Assembly (NCBI GenBank): GCA_051294375.1
Contig: CM119266.1
Coordinates: forward strand, 2,099,380 to 2,163,379
Origin: Paraspadella gotoi
Taxonomy: Eukaryota; Chaetognatha
Direction: 5' to 3'
DNA: 64,000 nt
Shown: piece by piece, positions 47,765-59,645 of the stretch
Numbering within the stretch: the first letter of the stretch is position 1
Layout of the letters: each line of letters begins with the position of its first letter
Notes under the pieces: generated by a model
What the model was told of the DNA's origin: nothing
What the model saw: only the letters and a program-made list of their open reading frames with translations
Databases searched by the model: none
Made by a program: the position numbers and the translations under genes

Positions 47765-48044
47765 ACGGGGGGGAGGAGGAAGAGGAGGAGGAGGAGGAGG
47801 ATGCGCCGGATGAGGAAGGGAAGAGAAACGGGAAGAGGAAGAGGAGGATGAGAAAGAATCGGAAGAAACGAGGAGGATTCGTCGAAGGCGTCGAGAGCGG
47901 CGATGACGATGGCAACGTCGATGGAATCGGCGAAGAATGGAACCGACGACGACGACGATAAATACGACGATGACAACGACGACGACGACGACGACGACCA
48001 CAAGAATATCCCCTCTAAATTACGTCGACAATTGGTGAAAACGG

Positions 48045-48075
<31 letters not shown>

Positions 48076-48114
48076 AGAAGAGAGAGAGAGAGAGAGAGAG
48101 AAGAGAGAGAGAGG

Positions 48115-48145
<31 letters not shown>

Positions 48146-48150
48146 TGTTT
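47765..48150. repeat. Cluster of GAG, GAC and (GA)n repeats
   Basis: GAG repeats at 47774-47802, GAC repeats at 47945-47999, (GA)n at 48042-48145. Confidence 0.85.
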
Positions 48151-48540
48151 CTAGCGACAGTACTAGTGGACACTTTAGCGTTTTCCTTTCTTCTCTTTTT
48201 CTTTTTTTTAAACGTCCGACGGTCCGCCTTTTCGTCGATTATTTCCACAGCGGAGATTAATTAATTCCTTCAGCATTGATTAATTTATTTTCTGAGCGAT
48301 GATTAATTAATCTTCACATCGATTAATCTTTTTTTTTTCGCTCTTGGCGAGAAAATCTTTTCGGAGCGCCTTTTGTTCACGTGATTTCACATTCGTTCAC
48401 CGAGAATCTTCGTTTACAACATTTGAAAATCTTTCTCTTCGTTTATTTGAGATTCATTTGCAAGGATTATGGACCTAATGGCTCAATCACTTAATTGGTA
48501 CAAAATACTATACATTCATTCAATAAATAAATAAGATAAG

Positions 48541-48592
48541 ACTTTGGACAGGCTATGGGTGAGTTAAGACTTCCTTCTCTCTATAAAGATAA
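48541..48592 (+). repeat. Dispersed GGACAGGCTATGGG repeat
   Basis: Relative of 25941-25990: ACTTTGGACAGGCTATGGG, then GAGTTAAGACTTCC and AAGATAACA. Confidence 0.55.
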
Positions 48593-48927
48593 CAGCACGG
48601 CAGAGCCCAGCAAGTTTTTAATCAAGACAGTTAATTAACTAACAAAGCACCTCACTTAACTTTAATGAAGTTATATTTTTAAAAGCTTTCTCTATTATAT
48701 AATGGGCCACACCTTTAAATTTGATCTTTTTCAATGTTTTCTTTGTATTTAATGTTTAAATTCCGTGATTCGTCACGAAAAACTCTTCGACGATTTCTTC
48801 CACTTTCTCGATTTCTGTGAATTTTTGATAATGAGATTTGGAATTCGACGATCAGCGTGAAGTCGTGATCTTCACCAAAACTCGATTCTCCTTCACAAAT
48901 CCGCGCGTTTTTTCACGTGACTCTCTC

Positions 48928-50356
48928 AGACGCAATGCACGAAGCAGTGGTCGGATCGCGCCCCCATTACCGTGAAGCGTAGGCGCCTACAATAATCGAT
49001 CGGCCATTCGCTCCGCTCGCCCGTCAAAGAAAACGCCCAAGTCCATCAAAAGCGTTGTCGATGTGTGTAGACATTCGGTCGATTGTTTCGCATAACCAAT
49101 CCGGAAAAATCCGGTAGAAAAAGTTGAGTATCGTAATGAACGCGGAAAAGGTCTATGGATCGGGTGTGCCGACAGTTATAAGATTTTCTCGCGAGTGACC
49201 AGATTCTCCAGAATCCCCCCAACCTGAGTTCTAAACCAAATCCAGGGCGTCCACATCTCATAGCCAATCGTTTCGACGGCCGAGGGATTCCAGAATTTGC
49301 GAGAGTCCAGAAAATAAATTTCTGATCTCCAAAGGATCCGGAAAGTTCGACTCCTTCCAAGCGAATCTCGTGAGCGTTTTGACCTGAGCGAAATTGACGG
49401 CCGCCTGCAAAGTTGCGCGAAGGTTGCAGCGGTTGCGATCGCATCGACGTCGCACTTTGTTTAGTTCACTCGCGCTGAGTTGAAGAGGGATCATGCGAAG
49501 TCTTCCCGGCGGCTGAGATGGCCTCTCTGGTCGAGGAGTGAAGTTGAAGAAAGAGCAAGCTGGGGGCCAAAGGCATGACGTTAAAGGTTTTCATCCACTT
49601 GCGAGGGAGGTAGAGCATGGCTTGTGTCAATGAAGGTAGTTTCCTAAGTCTTCGGCAACAATCTCTTTGTAGAAAGTCGGCAACGTCTGTGCGAGTGCAG
49701 ATTGCATGTCGTCAACTGGCTGGTGGATCAGTTCCTTGACAAGTTGATCACCGAACCCATGAGGGACTTACTGTCGATAATTCGTGATGAATGAAGGTGC
49801 CGATAATAACACTTTGTGTTTCTTATTGTGAACGGAGCCTTGGAGCTTCTTCACCCTCCACAGCGGGCCTACGCGGGAGTCTATAGGCTCGCAAATGTCT
49901 TTTTCTAGAACGCCCAACCAGTTGTCCGTGTCTAGGGCCTCGAAATTAAAGACGAAAACTCTTCCATCTCCACGAAATATAAAAGATCGTCGCATTTCGG
50001 AAATCCATTCTCATCTTGCTCTCCGTCTAAGGCGCGATTCGAAGCTCAGCATCGGATTGGCAGCCGCCACCCTCCACAACGCCCTCTCAGCGCACTCTCC
50101 TTCAACGGCGCCACGCCCTCGAAAAAAGAAGGCGATCGAGAGAAGGTAATGTCCGCGGAGTTGGCCGTGCTCCAAGAGGGCGTGTAGTATTCCAGAGGCG
50201 GCCGAGTCGCCCGTCAAGAATACGACGCACGCGGCGAACTTTGTCCTCGTATTTACGCCGACGATGGAAATAGTCGAAGAGGAAATAAGATGAGACGATG
50301 ACGACGAGGAAAACCCGACAATCGAAACAGTGACCCCAATAAACTCTTTACTCCCA
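48928..50356 (-). pseudogene. Truncated, frameshifted copy of the HHxxxD acyltransferase gene
   Basis: Starts with the same ATG context as the intact gene (minus, 50356) and runs to the palindrome border, losing the last 40 or so codons. Several one-base indels break the frame, for example between the regions equivalent to residues 70-100 and 260-300. As with the tandem copy, this may be uncorrected sequence rather than a real pseudogene. Confidence 0.85.
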
Positions 50357-50957
50357 TTTAATTAGCAAAATGTTAAAAAAAAAAAAGTATTAAAAAAAAT
50401 TTCATAAAAGGTTACGTTTCAAGTTATATGAGCTTGTTGCTAAGACTTTTTTTTCCTCTGAGTTATAAAAGCTTTTTTTGTATTCTTGAATATAGTATTC
50501 TCTTTGGGTTAACAATTTTTTTGGAAATTCAATAGTAAATTTTTTATAATGAGCAAAAAAGAAGGATCCTAACTTATTACTTTTTACTCTGAGTTATAAT
50601 ATTTCTTGTAACGGATAATGCAAGATGATTCAACAAATCATAATTTTCCTAATACCTCGCGCGAAGTCAGGAATTTGTAAATTTCATTTGTTACCGGCGA
50701 CGCGTCGCCTTGTTATCTTAACAATCGCTATCAAACAACAACAACGACAACAATCCTATCGGGAAATTCGCTTCTTCTTGAGTCCTTGAAAAGGAGGAGG
50801 AGGAGGAGGAGGAGGAGAAGGAAGAGGAAGAGGATAAACATAAAGGTAAAAGGGAGAAAAAGCGATATAGAAAAAAGAATTTGCTTCATCAGGTTGTAAA
50901 AGCGGAAGACCGACTTGGGTGTCAAGAGCGAGAGAGAGGCAGAGAGAGAGAGAGAAG

Positions 50958-51005
<48 letters not shown>

Positions 51006-51251
51006 CAGAGAGAGAGAGAGAGATGGAGACGTTTCGATAAAGGAGAGGAGCCGGGGTCAAGATACTTGCGATGAGACGAGTAAGAGATGATGAGGAGGGG
51101 AAGAGGAGGGAGGAGGAGGGAGGTGAAGGAAGGAGGAGGAAGAGGAGGAGGAAAATGGTTTCAAAGACGACGGTGGTACGGTACGTGTGTGGGCGTGCGC
51201 AATGTGAGTGGACAGTGTGCGCACTTCGCCGGACGATGTGAACGGTGGCCC

Positions 51252-51254
<3 letters not shown>

Positions 51255-51329
<75 letters not shown>

Positions 51330-51335
51330 CTCTCT
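51255..51335. repeat. (CT)n microsatellite (left arm)
   Basis: Mirrored by (GA)n at 53488-53560 in the right arm. A second mirrored pair is 50930-51025 and 53795-53877. Confidence 0.9.
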
Positions 51336-51556
51336 GTCAAAAGTGGACCTCCTTGAAAAACGTAGCTGGATAACATCGATTTCAATCAAAAGGCTTTGGT
51401 AGAGAGGCGCTACTTCTTCCCGATGTCACTTTGTTTGTACATCAGTTATTGCGTTTTCGTCGTCGTCGTCGTCGTCGTCATCTTCGTCCCGGTCGTGGAG
51501 AGATAAGGGAAATCAAGGACCAAACGGAAACGGAGTCGTTTTTCGAGTCGGTGTCA

Positions 51557-51591
<35 letters not shown>

Positions 51592-51899
51592 TTTTTATCG
51601 TATTCTCCGTACTTCATCTTCTTATCACTTTTCCCTCTCGAAGTCGTAATCGTTGACTTTCTTATCACATTACATTGACTCTCATTATCGTCTTCGCTTT
51701 CGTTTACAAAGTCTTGAGTCATTTTCCTTTTCAATTACGTATGATTAAGATGTTATTTAGAAGCATAATTACAAAATGTCGTTACATTTTTGTTACATCA
51801 TTACATTTTCGCGATAAAAAAAAAATGGGCACCCACACCTCGACCCTCGCATCGACCCACACGATTGCGATGCATCTGGCTGATCTTTCGTCCCTGTGG

Positions 51900-51975
51900 G
51901 GACAAATCCCATTTGTCCCCTCTCCGATTGTCCTCTCGTCCCGATTGTCCTAATATCCGATTGTCCGATTGTGCG
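51900..51975. repeat. Short CGATTGTCC repeats
   Basis: Five imperfect CCGATTGTCC units in the left arm, mirrored near 52850-52925 in the right arm. Confidence 0.6.
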
Positions 51976-52435
51976 CACGTTTTTAATTGTTCACCAGTCA
52001 GAATTAACTCTTTTTCAGAATTCTGCTAAATTTTTTCCAAAAAAATTAAGACCAAATCGATTGGAAGACAACAAACTTACAGAGACAAAAAAATAAATGT
52101 TTAAAAATTGACTTTAATTTACATTTAGTCAATTATTTTTTTTCATGTGGGACGAAAAAGCTAGTACTACTTTTTAATAAGTGAATTCGCCATCTTCGTC
52201 AGGTTCCGTCGAGGATCTTCGAGGAGTTTGCCTCTTTAGTTTTCGTCTGGAAGAGAGTTACGTGATGGAGACAGAGTCAGCGGATGGAGAGAGAGAGTCA
52301 CGTGATTGAGAGAAACTATCTTTGATGGAGAGGGAGAGAGAGGTCAAGTGACGGAGCAAGAGAGAGACGTATGAGAGTAGAATAGAGAGAGAGAGAGAGA
52401 GAGAGAGAGANNNNNNNNNNNNNNNNNNNNNNNNN

Positions 52436-53230
52436 CTCTCCATCACGTCTCTCTCTTGCTCCGTCACTTGACTCTCTCTCTCCCTCTCCATCAAGATAGT
52501 TTCTCTCAATCACGTGACTCTCTCTCTCCATCCGCTGACTCTGTCTCCATCACGTAACTCTCTCTCAGACGAAAACTAAAGAGGCAAACTCCTCGAAGAT
52601 CCTCCGACGGAACCTGACCGAAGATGGCGAATTCACTTATTAAAAAGTAGTACTAGCTTTTTCGTCCCACATGAAAAAAAATAATTGACTAAATGTAAAT
52701 TAAAGTCAATTTTTAAACATTTATTTTTTTTGTCTCTGTAAGTTGTGTTGTCTCTCAATCGATTTGGTCTTAAATTTTTTTGGAAAAAAATTTAGCAGAA
52801 TTCTGAAAAAGAGTTAATTCTGACTGGTGAACAATTAAAAACGTGCGCACAATCGGACAGTCGGATATTAGGACAATCGGACGAGAGGACAATCGGACGA
52901 GGGGACAAATGGGATTGTCCCCACAGGGACGAAAGATCAGCCAGATGCATCGCAATCGTGTGGGTCGATGCGAGGGTCGAGGTGTGGGTGGCCAATTTTT
53001 TTTTTATCGCGAAATGTAATGATGTAACAAAAATGTAACGACATTTTTGTAATTATGCTTCTAAATAACATCTTAATCATACGTAATTGAAAAAGGAAAA
53101 TGACTCAAGACTTTGTAAACGAAAGCGAAGACGATAATGAGAGTCAATGTAATGTGATAAGAAAGTCAACGATTACGACTTCGAGAGGGAAAAGTGATAA
53201 GAAGATGAAGTACGGAGAATACGATAAAAA

Positions 53231-53265
<35 letters not shown>

Positions 53266-53484
53266 TGACACCGACTCGAAAAAACGACTCCGTTTCCGTT
53301 TTGTCCTTGATTTCCCTTATCTCTCCACGACCGGGACGAAGATGACGACGACGACGACGACGACGAAACGCAATAAACTGATGTACAAACAAAGTGACAT
53401 CGGGAAGAAGTAGCGCCTCTCTACCAAAGCCTTTTGATTGAAACGATGTTATCCCAGCTACGTTTTTCAAGGAGGTCCACTTTT

Positions 53485-53558
<74 letters not shown>

Positions 53559-53788
53559 GCGGGCCACCGTTCACATCGTCCGCGCGAAGTGCGCCACACT
53601 GTCCACTCACATTGCGCACGCACACACACGTACACGTAACCGTCGTCTTTGAAACCATTTTCCTCCTCCTCTTCCTCCTCTTCCTCCTCCTTCCTTCACC
53701 TCCTCCTCCTCCTCCTCTTCCCTCCTCACATCCTCTTACTCGTCTCATCGCAAGTATCTTGACCCCGGCTCTCTCCTTTATCGAAACG

Positions 53789-53872
<84 letters not shown>

Positions 53873-55856
53873 CTCTCCTGACACCCAAGTCGGTCTTTCC
53901 GCTTTTACAACCTGATGAAGCAAATTCTTTTTCTATATCGCTTTTTCTCCCTTTTACCCTTATCCTCTTCCTCTTCCTTCTCCTCCTCCTCCTCCTCCTC
54001 CTCCTTGTCAAGGACTCAAGAAAGAAGCGAATTTCCCGATAGGATTGTTGTCGTTGTTGTTGTTTTGATAGCGATTGTTAAGATAACAAGGCGACGCGTC
54101 GCCGGTAACAAATGAATTTACAATTCCTGACTTCGCGCGAGGTATTAGGAAATTATGATTTGTTGAATCATCTTGCATTATCCGTTACAAGAAATATTAT
54201 AACTCGAGTAAAAAGTAATAAGTTAGGATTCCTTCTTTTTGCTCATTATAAAAAATTTACTATTGAATTTCCAAAAAATATGTTAACCCAAAGAGAATAC
54301 TATATTCAAGAATACAAAAAAAGCTTTTATAACTCAGAGGAAAAAAAAGTCTTAGCAACAAGCTCATATACTTGAAACGTAACCTTTTATGAATTTTTTT
54401 TAATCTTTTTTTTTTTAACATTTTGCTAATTAAATGGGAGTAAAGAGTTTATTGGGGTCACTGTTTCGATTGTCGGGTTTCCTCGTCGTCATCGTCTCAT
54501 CTTATTTCCTCTTCGACTATTTCCATCGTCGGCGTAAATACGAGGACAAAGTTCGCCGCGTGCGTCGTATTCTTGACGGGCGACTCGGCCGGCCTCTGGA
54601 ATACTACGACGCCCTCTTGGAGCACGGCCAACTCCGCGGACATTACCTTCTCTCGATCGCCTTCTTTTTCGAGGGCGTGGCGCCGTTGAAGGAGAGTGCG
54701 CTGACGAGGGCGTTGTGGAGGGTGGCGGCTGCCAATCCGATGCTGAGGCTTCGAATCGACGCCTTAGACGGAGAGCAAGATGAGAATGGATTTCCGAAAT
54801 GCGACGATCTTTTATATTTCGTGGAGATGGAAGAGTTTCGTCTTAATTTCGAGGCCCTAGACACGGACAACTGGTTGGGCGTTCTAGAAAAAGACATTTG
54901 CGAGCCTATAGACTCCCGCGTAGGCCCGCTGTGGAGGGTGAAGAAGCTCCAAGGCTCCGTCACCAATAAGAAACACAAAAGTGTTATTATCGGCACCTTT
55001 CATCACGGAATTATCGACAGTAAGTCCCTCATGGTGTTCGGTGATCAACTTGTCAAGGAACTGATCCACCAGCCAGTTGACGACATGCAATCTGCACTCG
55101 CACAGACGTTGCCGACTTTCTACAAAGAGATTGTTGCCGAAGACTTTAGAAAACTACCTTCATTGACACAAGCCATGCTCTACCTCCTCGGCAAGTGGAT
55201 GAAAACCTTTAACGTCATGCCTTTGGCCCCAGCTTGCTCTTTCTTCAACTTCACTCCTCGGCCAGAGAGGCCATCTCAGCCGCCGGGAAGACTTCGCATG
55301 ATCCCTCTTCAACTCAGCGCGAGTGAACTAAACAAAGTGCGACGTCGATGCGATCGCAACCGCTGCAACCTTCGCGCAACTTTGCAGGCGGCCGTCAATT
55401 TCGCTCAGGTCAAAACGCTCAACGAGATTCGCTTGGAAGGAGTCGAACTTCCGGATCCTTTGGAGATCAGAAATTATTTTCTGGACTCTCGCAAATTCTG
55501 GAATCCCTCGGCCGTCGAAACGATTGGCTATGAGATGTGGACGCCCTGGATTTGGTTTAGAACTCAGGTTGGGGGGATTCTGGAGATCTGGTCACTCGCG
55601 AGAAAATCTTATAACTGTCGGCACACCCGATCCATAGACCTTTTCCGCGTTCATACGATACTCAACTTTTTCTACCGGATTTTTCCGGATTGGTTAATGC
55701 GAAACAATCGACCGAATGTCTACCACATCGACAACGCTTTGATGGACTTGGGCGTTTTCTTTGACGGGCGAGCGGAGCGATGGCCGATCGATATTGTAGG
55801 CGCCTACGCTTCACGTAATGGGGCGCGATCCGACCACTGCTTCGTGCATTGCGTCT
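52436..55856. repeat. Right arm of the palindrome
   Basis: Mirror of 48928-52410. This arm keeps the open reading frame. Its outer limit lies inside the acyltransferase coding sequence (GCGTCT at 55851-55856), after which the two flanks are unrelated. Confidence 0.92.
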
Positions 55857-55987
55857 TCTCTATCCGCGGCCGGCTCTTCTGGACGATCTCCTTCGACGAG
55901 TGCGTGTTCTCGGCCGAGCTGGGGGCAGCCTTTGCGGAGAACGTGGAGGCGATGTTGCGGAAAATTGTTAAGGGGAGGAGTGGTTGA
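54434..55987 (+). CDS. HHxxxD-motif CoA-dependent acyltransferase-like membrane protein
   Basis: Intronless frame of 517 codons starting MGVKSLLGSLFRLSG. Residues about 8-30 form a hydrophobic N-terminal anchor (GFLVVIVSSYFLF). A globular domain follows with TFHHGIIDSKS near residue 190, matching the HHxxxD catalytic motif of the condensation / alcohol acetyltransferase / wax-ester-synthase superfamily, in which the second His acts as general base. Further support is the general layout (an R.AL..A...NPMLR-type segment near residue 85-105). Substrate is unknown. The family includes enzymes acylating alcohols, amines or lipids with acyl-CoA. An N-terminal signal-anchor suggests ER membrane attachment. 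Codons 476-517 lie outside the palindrome. No near neighbour suggests a pathway. Confidence 0.75.
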   Translation: MGVKSLLGSLFRLSGFLVVIVSSYFLFDYFHRRRKYEDKVRRVRRILDGRLGRPLEYYDALLEHGQLRGHYLLSIAFFFEGVAPLKESALTRALWRVAAANPMLRLRIDALDGEQDENGFPKCDDLLYFVEMEEFRLNFEALDTDNWLGVLEKDICEPIDSRVGPLWRVKKLQGSVTNKKHKSVIIGTFHHGIIDSKSLMVFGDQLVKELIHQPVDDMQSALAQTLPTFYKEIVAEDFRKLPSLTQAMLYLLGKWMKTFNVMPLAPACSFFNFTPRPERPSQPPGRLRMIPLQLSASELNKVRRRCDRNRCNLRATLQAAVNFAQVKTLNEIRLEGVELPDPLEIRNYFLDSRKFWNPSAVETIGYEMWTPWIWFRTQVGGILEIWSLARKSYNCRHTRSIDLFRVHTILNFFYRIFPDWLMRNNRPNVYHIDNALMDLGVFFDGRAERWPIDIVGAYASRNGARSDHCFVHCVFSIRGRLFWTISFDECVFSAELGAAFAENVEAMLRKIVKGRSG

Positions 55988-56030
55988 TCTCAATGTCGGA
56001 CGTGATAGCATAGAGGGGAAACGATCCTAT

Positions 56031-56112
56031 AACTAAAACGCGACTGAATTCCGGTGATTAANNNNNNNNNNACGATCCTATAACTAAAACGCGACGGAAT
56101 TCCGGTGATTAA
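56031..56112. repeat. 40-bp direct duplication across a 10-N gap
   Basis: ACGATCCTATAACTAAAACG and the following 20 bases occur on both sides of the 10-N gap at 56062-56071, with one substitution. Confidence 0.9.
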
Positions 56113-56280
56113 ACCTTAATTTTTTTTAATTATTGTGGTAATTATTTAATATGTAAAAGTAAAACACTGAACACATGACTTTTGCATTTGTCAATCACTT
56201 AGATTTAATGAAATCTAGGAAGGAGCTGCGCAAGACCTATTTGTTGTTTTATTACGGATAAAATAAAATCTGCTATGTCA

Positions 56281-56330
56281 TTATCTTGTAAGGGTGATGG
56301 AGGCCTTAAACCACCAAAGCCTGTCCAAAG
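56281..56330 (-). repeat. Dispersed GGACAGGCT repeat, reverse orientation
   Basis: Reverse complement reads CTTTGGACAGGCTTTGG followed by TTTAAGGCCTCCATCACCC, a relative of 25941 and 48541. Confidence 0.5.
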
Positions 56331-56528
56331 TCAGGGGCAGTAGCTTATTTATCAAATGAATGGATAATTTTTAAATTGGTTATACTAATTTCATTAATTA
56401 ATTATAAATTTAAAAGTAAAAATAACAGCGCTAGCTTTGAGGAAATTAGAAATTGAAAATGAATATTTGTAAGCACCTTGTAAAGAGCCGAAATCTATTG
56501 ATAGATTGAAACTTATTTAATTTTCTTT

Positions 56529-56531
<3 letters not shown>

Positions 56532-56578
<47 letters not shown>
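56532..56578. repeat. (GA)n microsatellite
   Basis: Uninterrupted GA, 23 units. Others in this part of the window: (CT)n 57285-57342, (GA)n 57966-58038, (CT)n 58258-58342, (GA)n 59135-59182, (GA)n 61803-61847. Confidence 0.95.
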
Positions 56579-56579
<1 letters not shown>

Positions 56580-56599
56580 ACAATACTTCGAAATATATT

Positions 56600-57281
56600 T
56601 CACTCGCAGAAATGATTGGATCATTTTGGCGAAATCAATGGACCCGTTCGTCATCTGCGTCAAAACAAAGATCCGCGTCATGTTTGTTGTAGACTACGTC
56701 AACTGACATCGAAACAGCTGCGCCACGCAACATCTGTTTGCGCAGGGCCTTTAATTTCTTCTCATTAACTCTTCCATTACGTTGGAAAATTCGAGATGAA
56801 AGGATTTCATTCATGAAAGGAATTTGTTGGATTTTTTTTAATAATCGAAGCTTTTGAAAAGTTGTTTTTATTTACAGAATATTTAAATAAGCCTCAGGCT
56901 GATATTTCAGTAAAATTTCTTGAAAGAAATAGTCAATGATGCAGATACTGATATTTTTTCGTGCCCATTCGCTATGCTCTTCATTATTTTTTTCGACGCC
57001 CGAGTTAATTTCATCTTTTTTCTTTCTTTATTTGCTAATATTATTAAGTCGCCAAATGCCGATGTAACGGGTTATTATTGCGAGTAGGCGATCGCCCTTC
57101 CAAAAATGTCGGTCTACCTTTTTTGGTCCGAAAACTCCATTTGACATTTTCCACCAAAAATATTTTCTTTTTTTTTCTTCTCTTTCTTTTTTTTTTTTTT
57201 TTTTGTTTCTCCCTTTTCTTTTTATTTGCTCCTCGGTTTACATCTTTTATTTTCTTTCAAGATTATTACCCTCTCCAGGTT

Positions 57282-57327
<46 letters not shown>

Positions 57328-57961
57328 TCTCTCTCTCTCAACCGCAACAAATGGGTTTTGCTTCGATCAAAAAAATCCTATTCTGAGGAAACATTAAAAG
57401 GAAAAAAATGAAAAATTGTTTATAATAAAAAAAGGGAAATCAAGAAATGATAGATGGCTCTGTAACACGAAGAAAATTCCCGCGCATTTTTATTATTTTT
57501 CTTTTTTTTTTGGACAAAAATGAAAATTTTCTTTCGTCGCTTAACCACATGGGATCTGGGAAGGGGTGTGGAAGGGTGAGTGGTTTCGGAAGGGGCTGAG
57601 GGTCGAAAGGAGGTAAGCATATAGCGAGGTGGAGGAAGAAGGTATGGCTTAAATGTGAGCTGACGTGGCACACTAGTTTTCTTGATGGTAAGTGATGTGG
57701 ATTAATCTGGTGTGGCTTGTTATAATTTGGACATCAATTAAGTCCCAATTTAAGTTGAGAATTGGGGGAGGAAAAAAGAAAATTACTGAGCCTTCGCAAA
57801 AAATAAAGTTTTATCGGTAAAGCCCGGTAGTTGTATCATCATCTGTAATAATCTCTCTTTCTTCTTAAGAAATGAGTCCCTCGAAAAACGAAGACATCTG
57901 TTTTAGAGCGAAAAGAAAATTGTAAAGTGAGTTAATTTTGAGCGAGACTCCGTGAGAAGGT

Positions 57962-58040
<79 letters not shown>

Positions 58041-58299
58041 GCATCTGTGCAAAGTAAGCGATGGGTGGGCCGACCGCATCGCAAGTGGGTGGGCTGCCGC
58101 AGCGGCGATTCTTTTCAAAAAAACTATTTCTCTTCTTCTTTTTTTTTAATAAATCGAATATTAAGTTAAAAGAATTCGTTTTGAGGATGGAAATATGTAT
58201 TTCTGAGGGTTTTTTTCTTTCATTATCTTCCCTGCGATAAGAGCGCTATTCTTCTTTCTCTCCTTCTCTCTCTCCTCTCCTTCTCTCTCTTCTTCTTCT

Positions 58300-58341
<42 letters not shown>

Positions 58342-58500
58342 ACTCGCCGATCGATTCTTTATTACGGAGTTGTAAAGCAGAAATAATAACTCTTGCTGGA
58401 ATCCCTCTTTGCTTATCAGGTCACTGGTAGGTAGGTTTACTTAAAGAATTTGATCTTCGTTTCCAGATAAATAGCTGCTGTGGACATGCATCTTCGACCA
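56600..58500. other. No gene recognised
   Basis: Homopolymer- and microsatellite-rich intergenic sequence. Short open frames lack domain or splice support. Confidence 0.6.
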
Positions 58501-58618
58501 GTGGAAAGCATTCAGTATGTAGAAACTGCCCTTATATAACCCAATAAAACGAAGGGTTTTTGAGCGGCGTACTACTAATACGTAATGCATAATACGTAAT
58601 ACGTAATAATAATACACA

Positions 58619-58651
<33 letters not shown>

Positions 58652-58715
58652 TCTCTCTTCTCTCTCTCTCTTCTCTCTCTCTCTCTTCTCTATCTTTAGT
58701 AATTCTGCCACTGAT

Positions 58716-58748
58716 GACGACTTAACCAACAAAGTCGAAATATCTGGA
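58716..58748 (+). ncRNA. Hammerhead-like hairpin, remnant of a Penelope-like 3' end
   Basis: CTGATGA, one base, GACTT, loop AACCAACA, AAGTC, GAAA. This has the CUGAUGA box, a perfect 5-bp stem II and the GAAA box of hammerhead ribozymes, but with one extra base before stem II. It is preceded by a CT tract, as is the second example at 61445. Confidence 0.45.
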
Positions 58749-59133
58749 AAAAAAAATTTCTTTGGTCCTGTTACACCGTTTCTCCATCATGAAAATATAT
58801 TCGTATAATTAATACAGTACTTATTTTTATATCTTTCTCTGTCTTTTTCTCTCTCTCTTTCTCTTTGTATCTGTTACTTACTTAAAAAAAAATTGGCCTT
58901 GCTTTTGCTAATATAGACCCGTACTGCTTTTCTTTTTTTTACTTTCTTGTATTAATCAGCGACAATGGATTATGATTGGCTAATTAAAACCCTAATTATT
59001 TGTCGCTCCAAACTCTCTCTCAAAATTTATTTTCGAATCGGGGCTGAGAAAATATTGGATTAAATCCTGATTGAATAGCGTTTATTGGTCTAATAAGGTC
59101 GTTTGACTGAATGACAGAAAAAAAAAGTGAGAA

Positions 59134-59168
<35 letters not shown>

Positions 59169-59249
59169 AAGAGAGAGAGAGAAAGCTATATATATATTAG
59201 AGCGTAGTGAAAGTCACGTATGAAAATTCTAATTGTCAATTTATAAAAA

Positions 59250-59645
59250 AAAATAATAATATATTTTTTAATTTTCGCATTAGGCTATATTTATAAATAG
59301 TACTATCCTTAAAAAATCCTAAAATTTCAAATGGACTTTTCTTAATTTTGATGTCCGATTTGAATTCCTCGTCAAAATTTTATTAAAAATTAAAAAAACT
59401 ATATTTAATATACAAACATTTAATTTTCAGATTAAAATATATGTTTTTCTAATTTTTTTCCCAACTTAATGTAAGAATTTTTAAAGAGTTATATTTCTTT
59501 TTATAAACCTTTTATGACGAATCCAAATCTGCAAAAAAAAATCTGATAAAAAACCATTTTGAAATTTTAACATTAATATGGTTAGTACCATAAATAAATA
59601 TAGCCTACTGCGTAAATTGCAAAAATTATAATAGATTTTTTTAGA
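59250..59645. mobile_element. Foldback MITE
   Basis: Arms: TTCGCATTAGGCTATATTTA with AATAGTACTATCC on the left, mirrored by GGTTAGTACC and AATATAGCCTACTGCG on the right. AACTTAATGT in the middle. Same family as 18900-19300. Confidence 0.7.

Larger units (their letters stand above)
48928..52410. repeat. Left arm of a 3.4-kb palindrome
   Basis: Reverse complement of 52436-55856 over its full length with many single-base indels. The outer limit is AGACGCAATGCACG at 48928. The inner limit is a (GA)n tract running into a 25-N gap (52411-52435). Confidence 0.92.
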
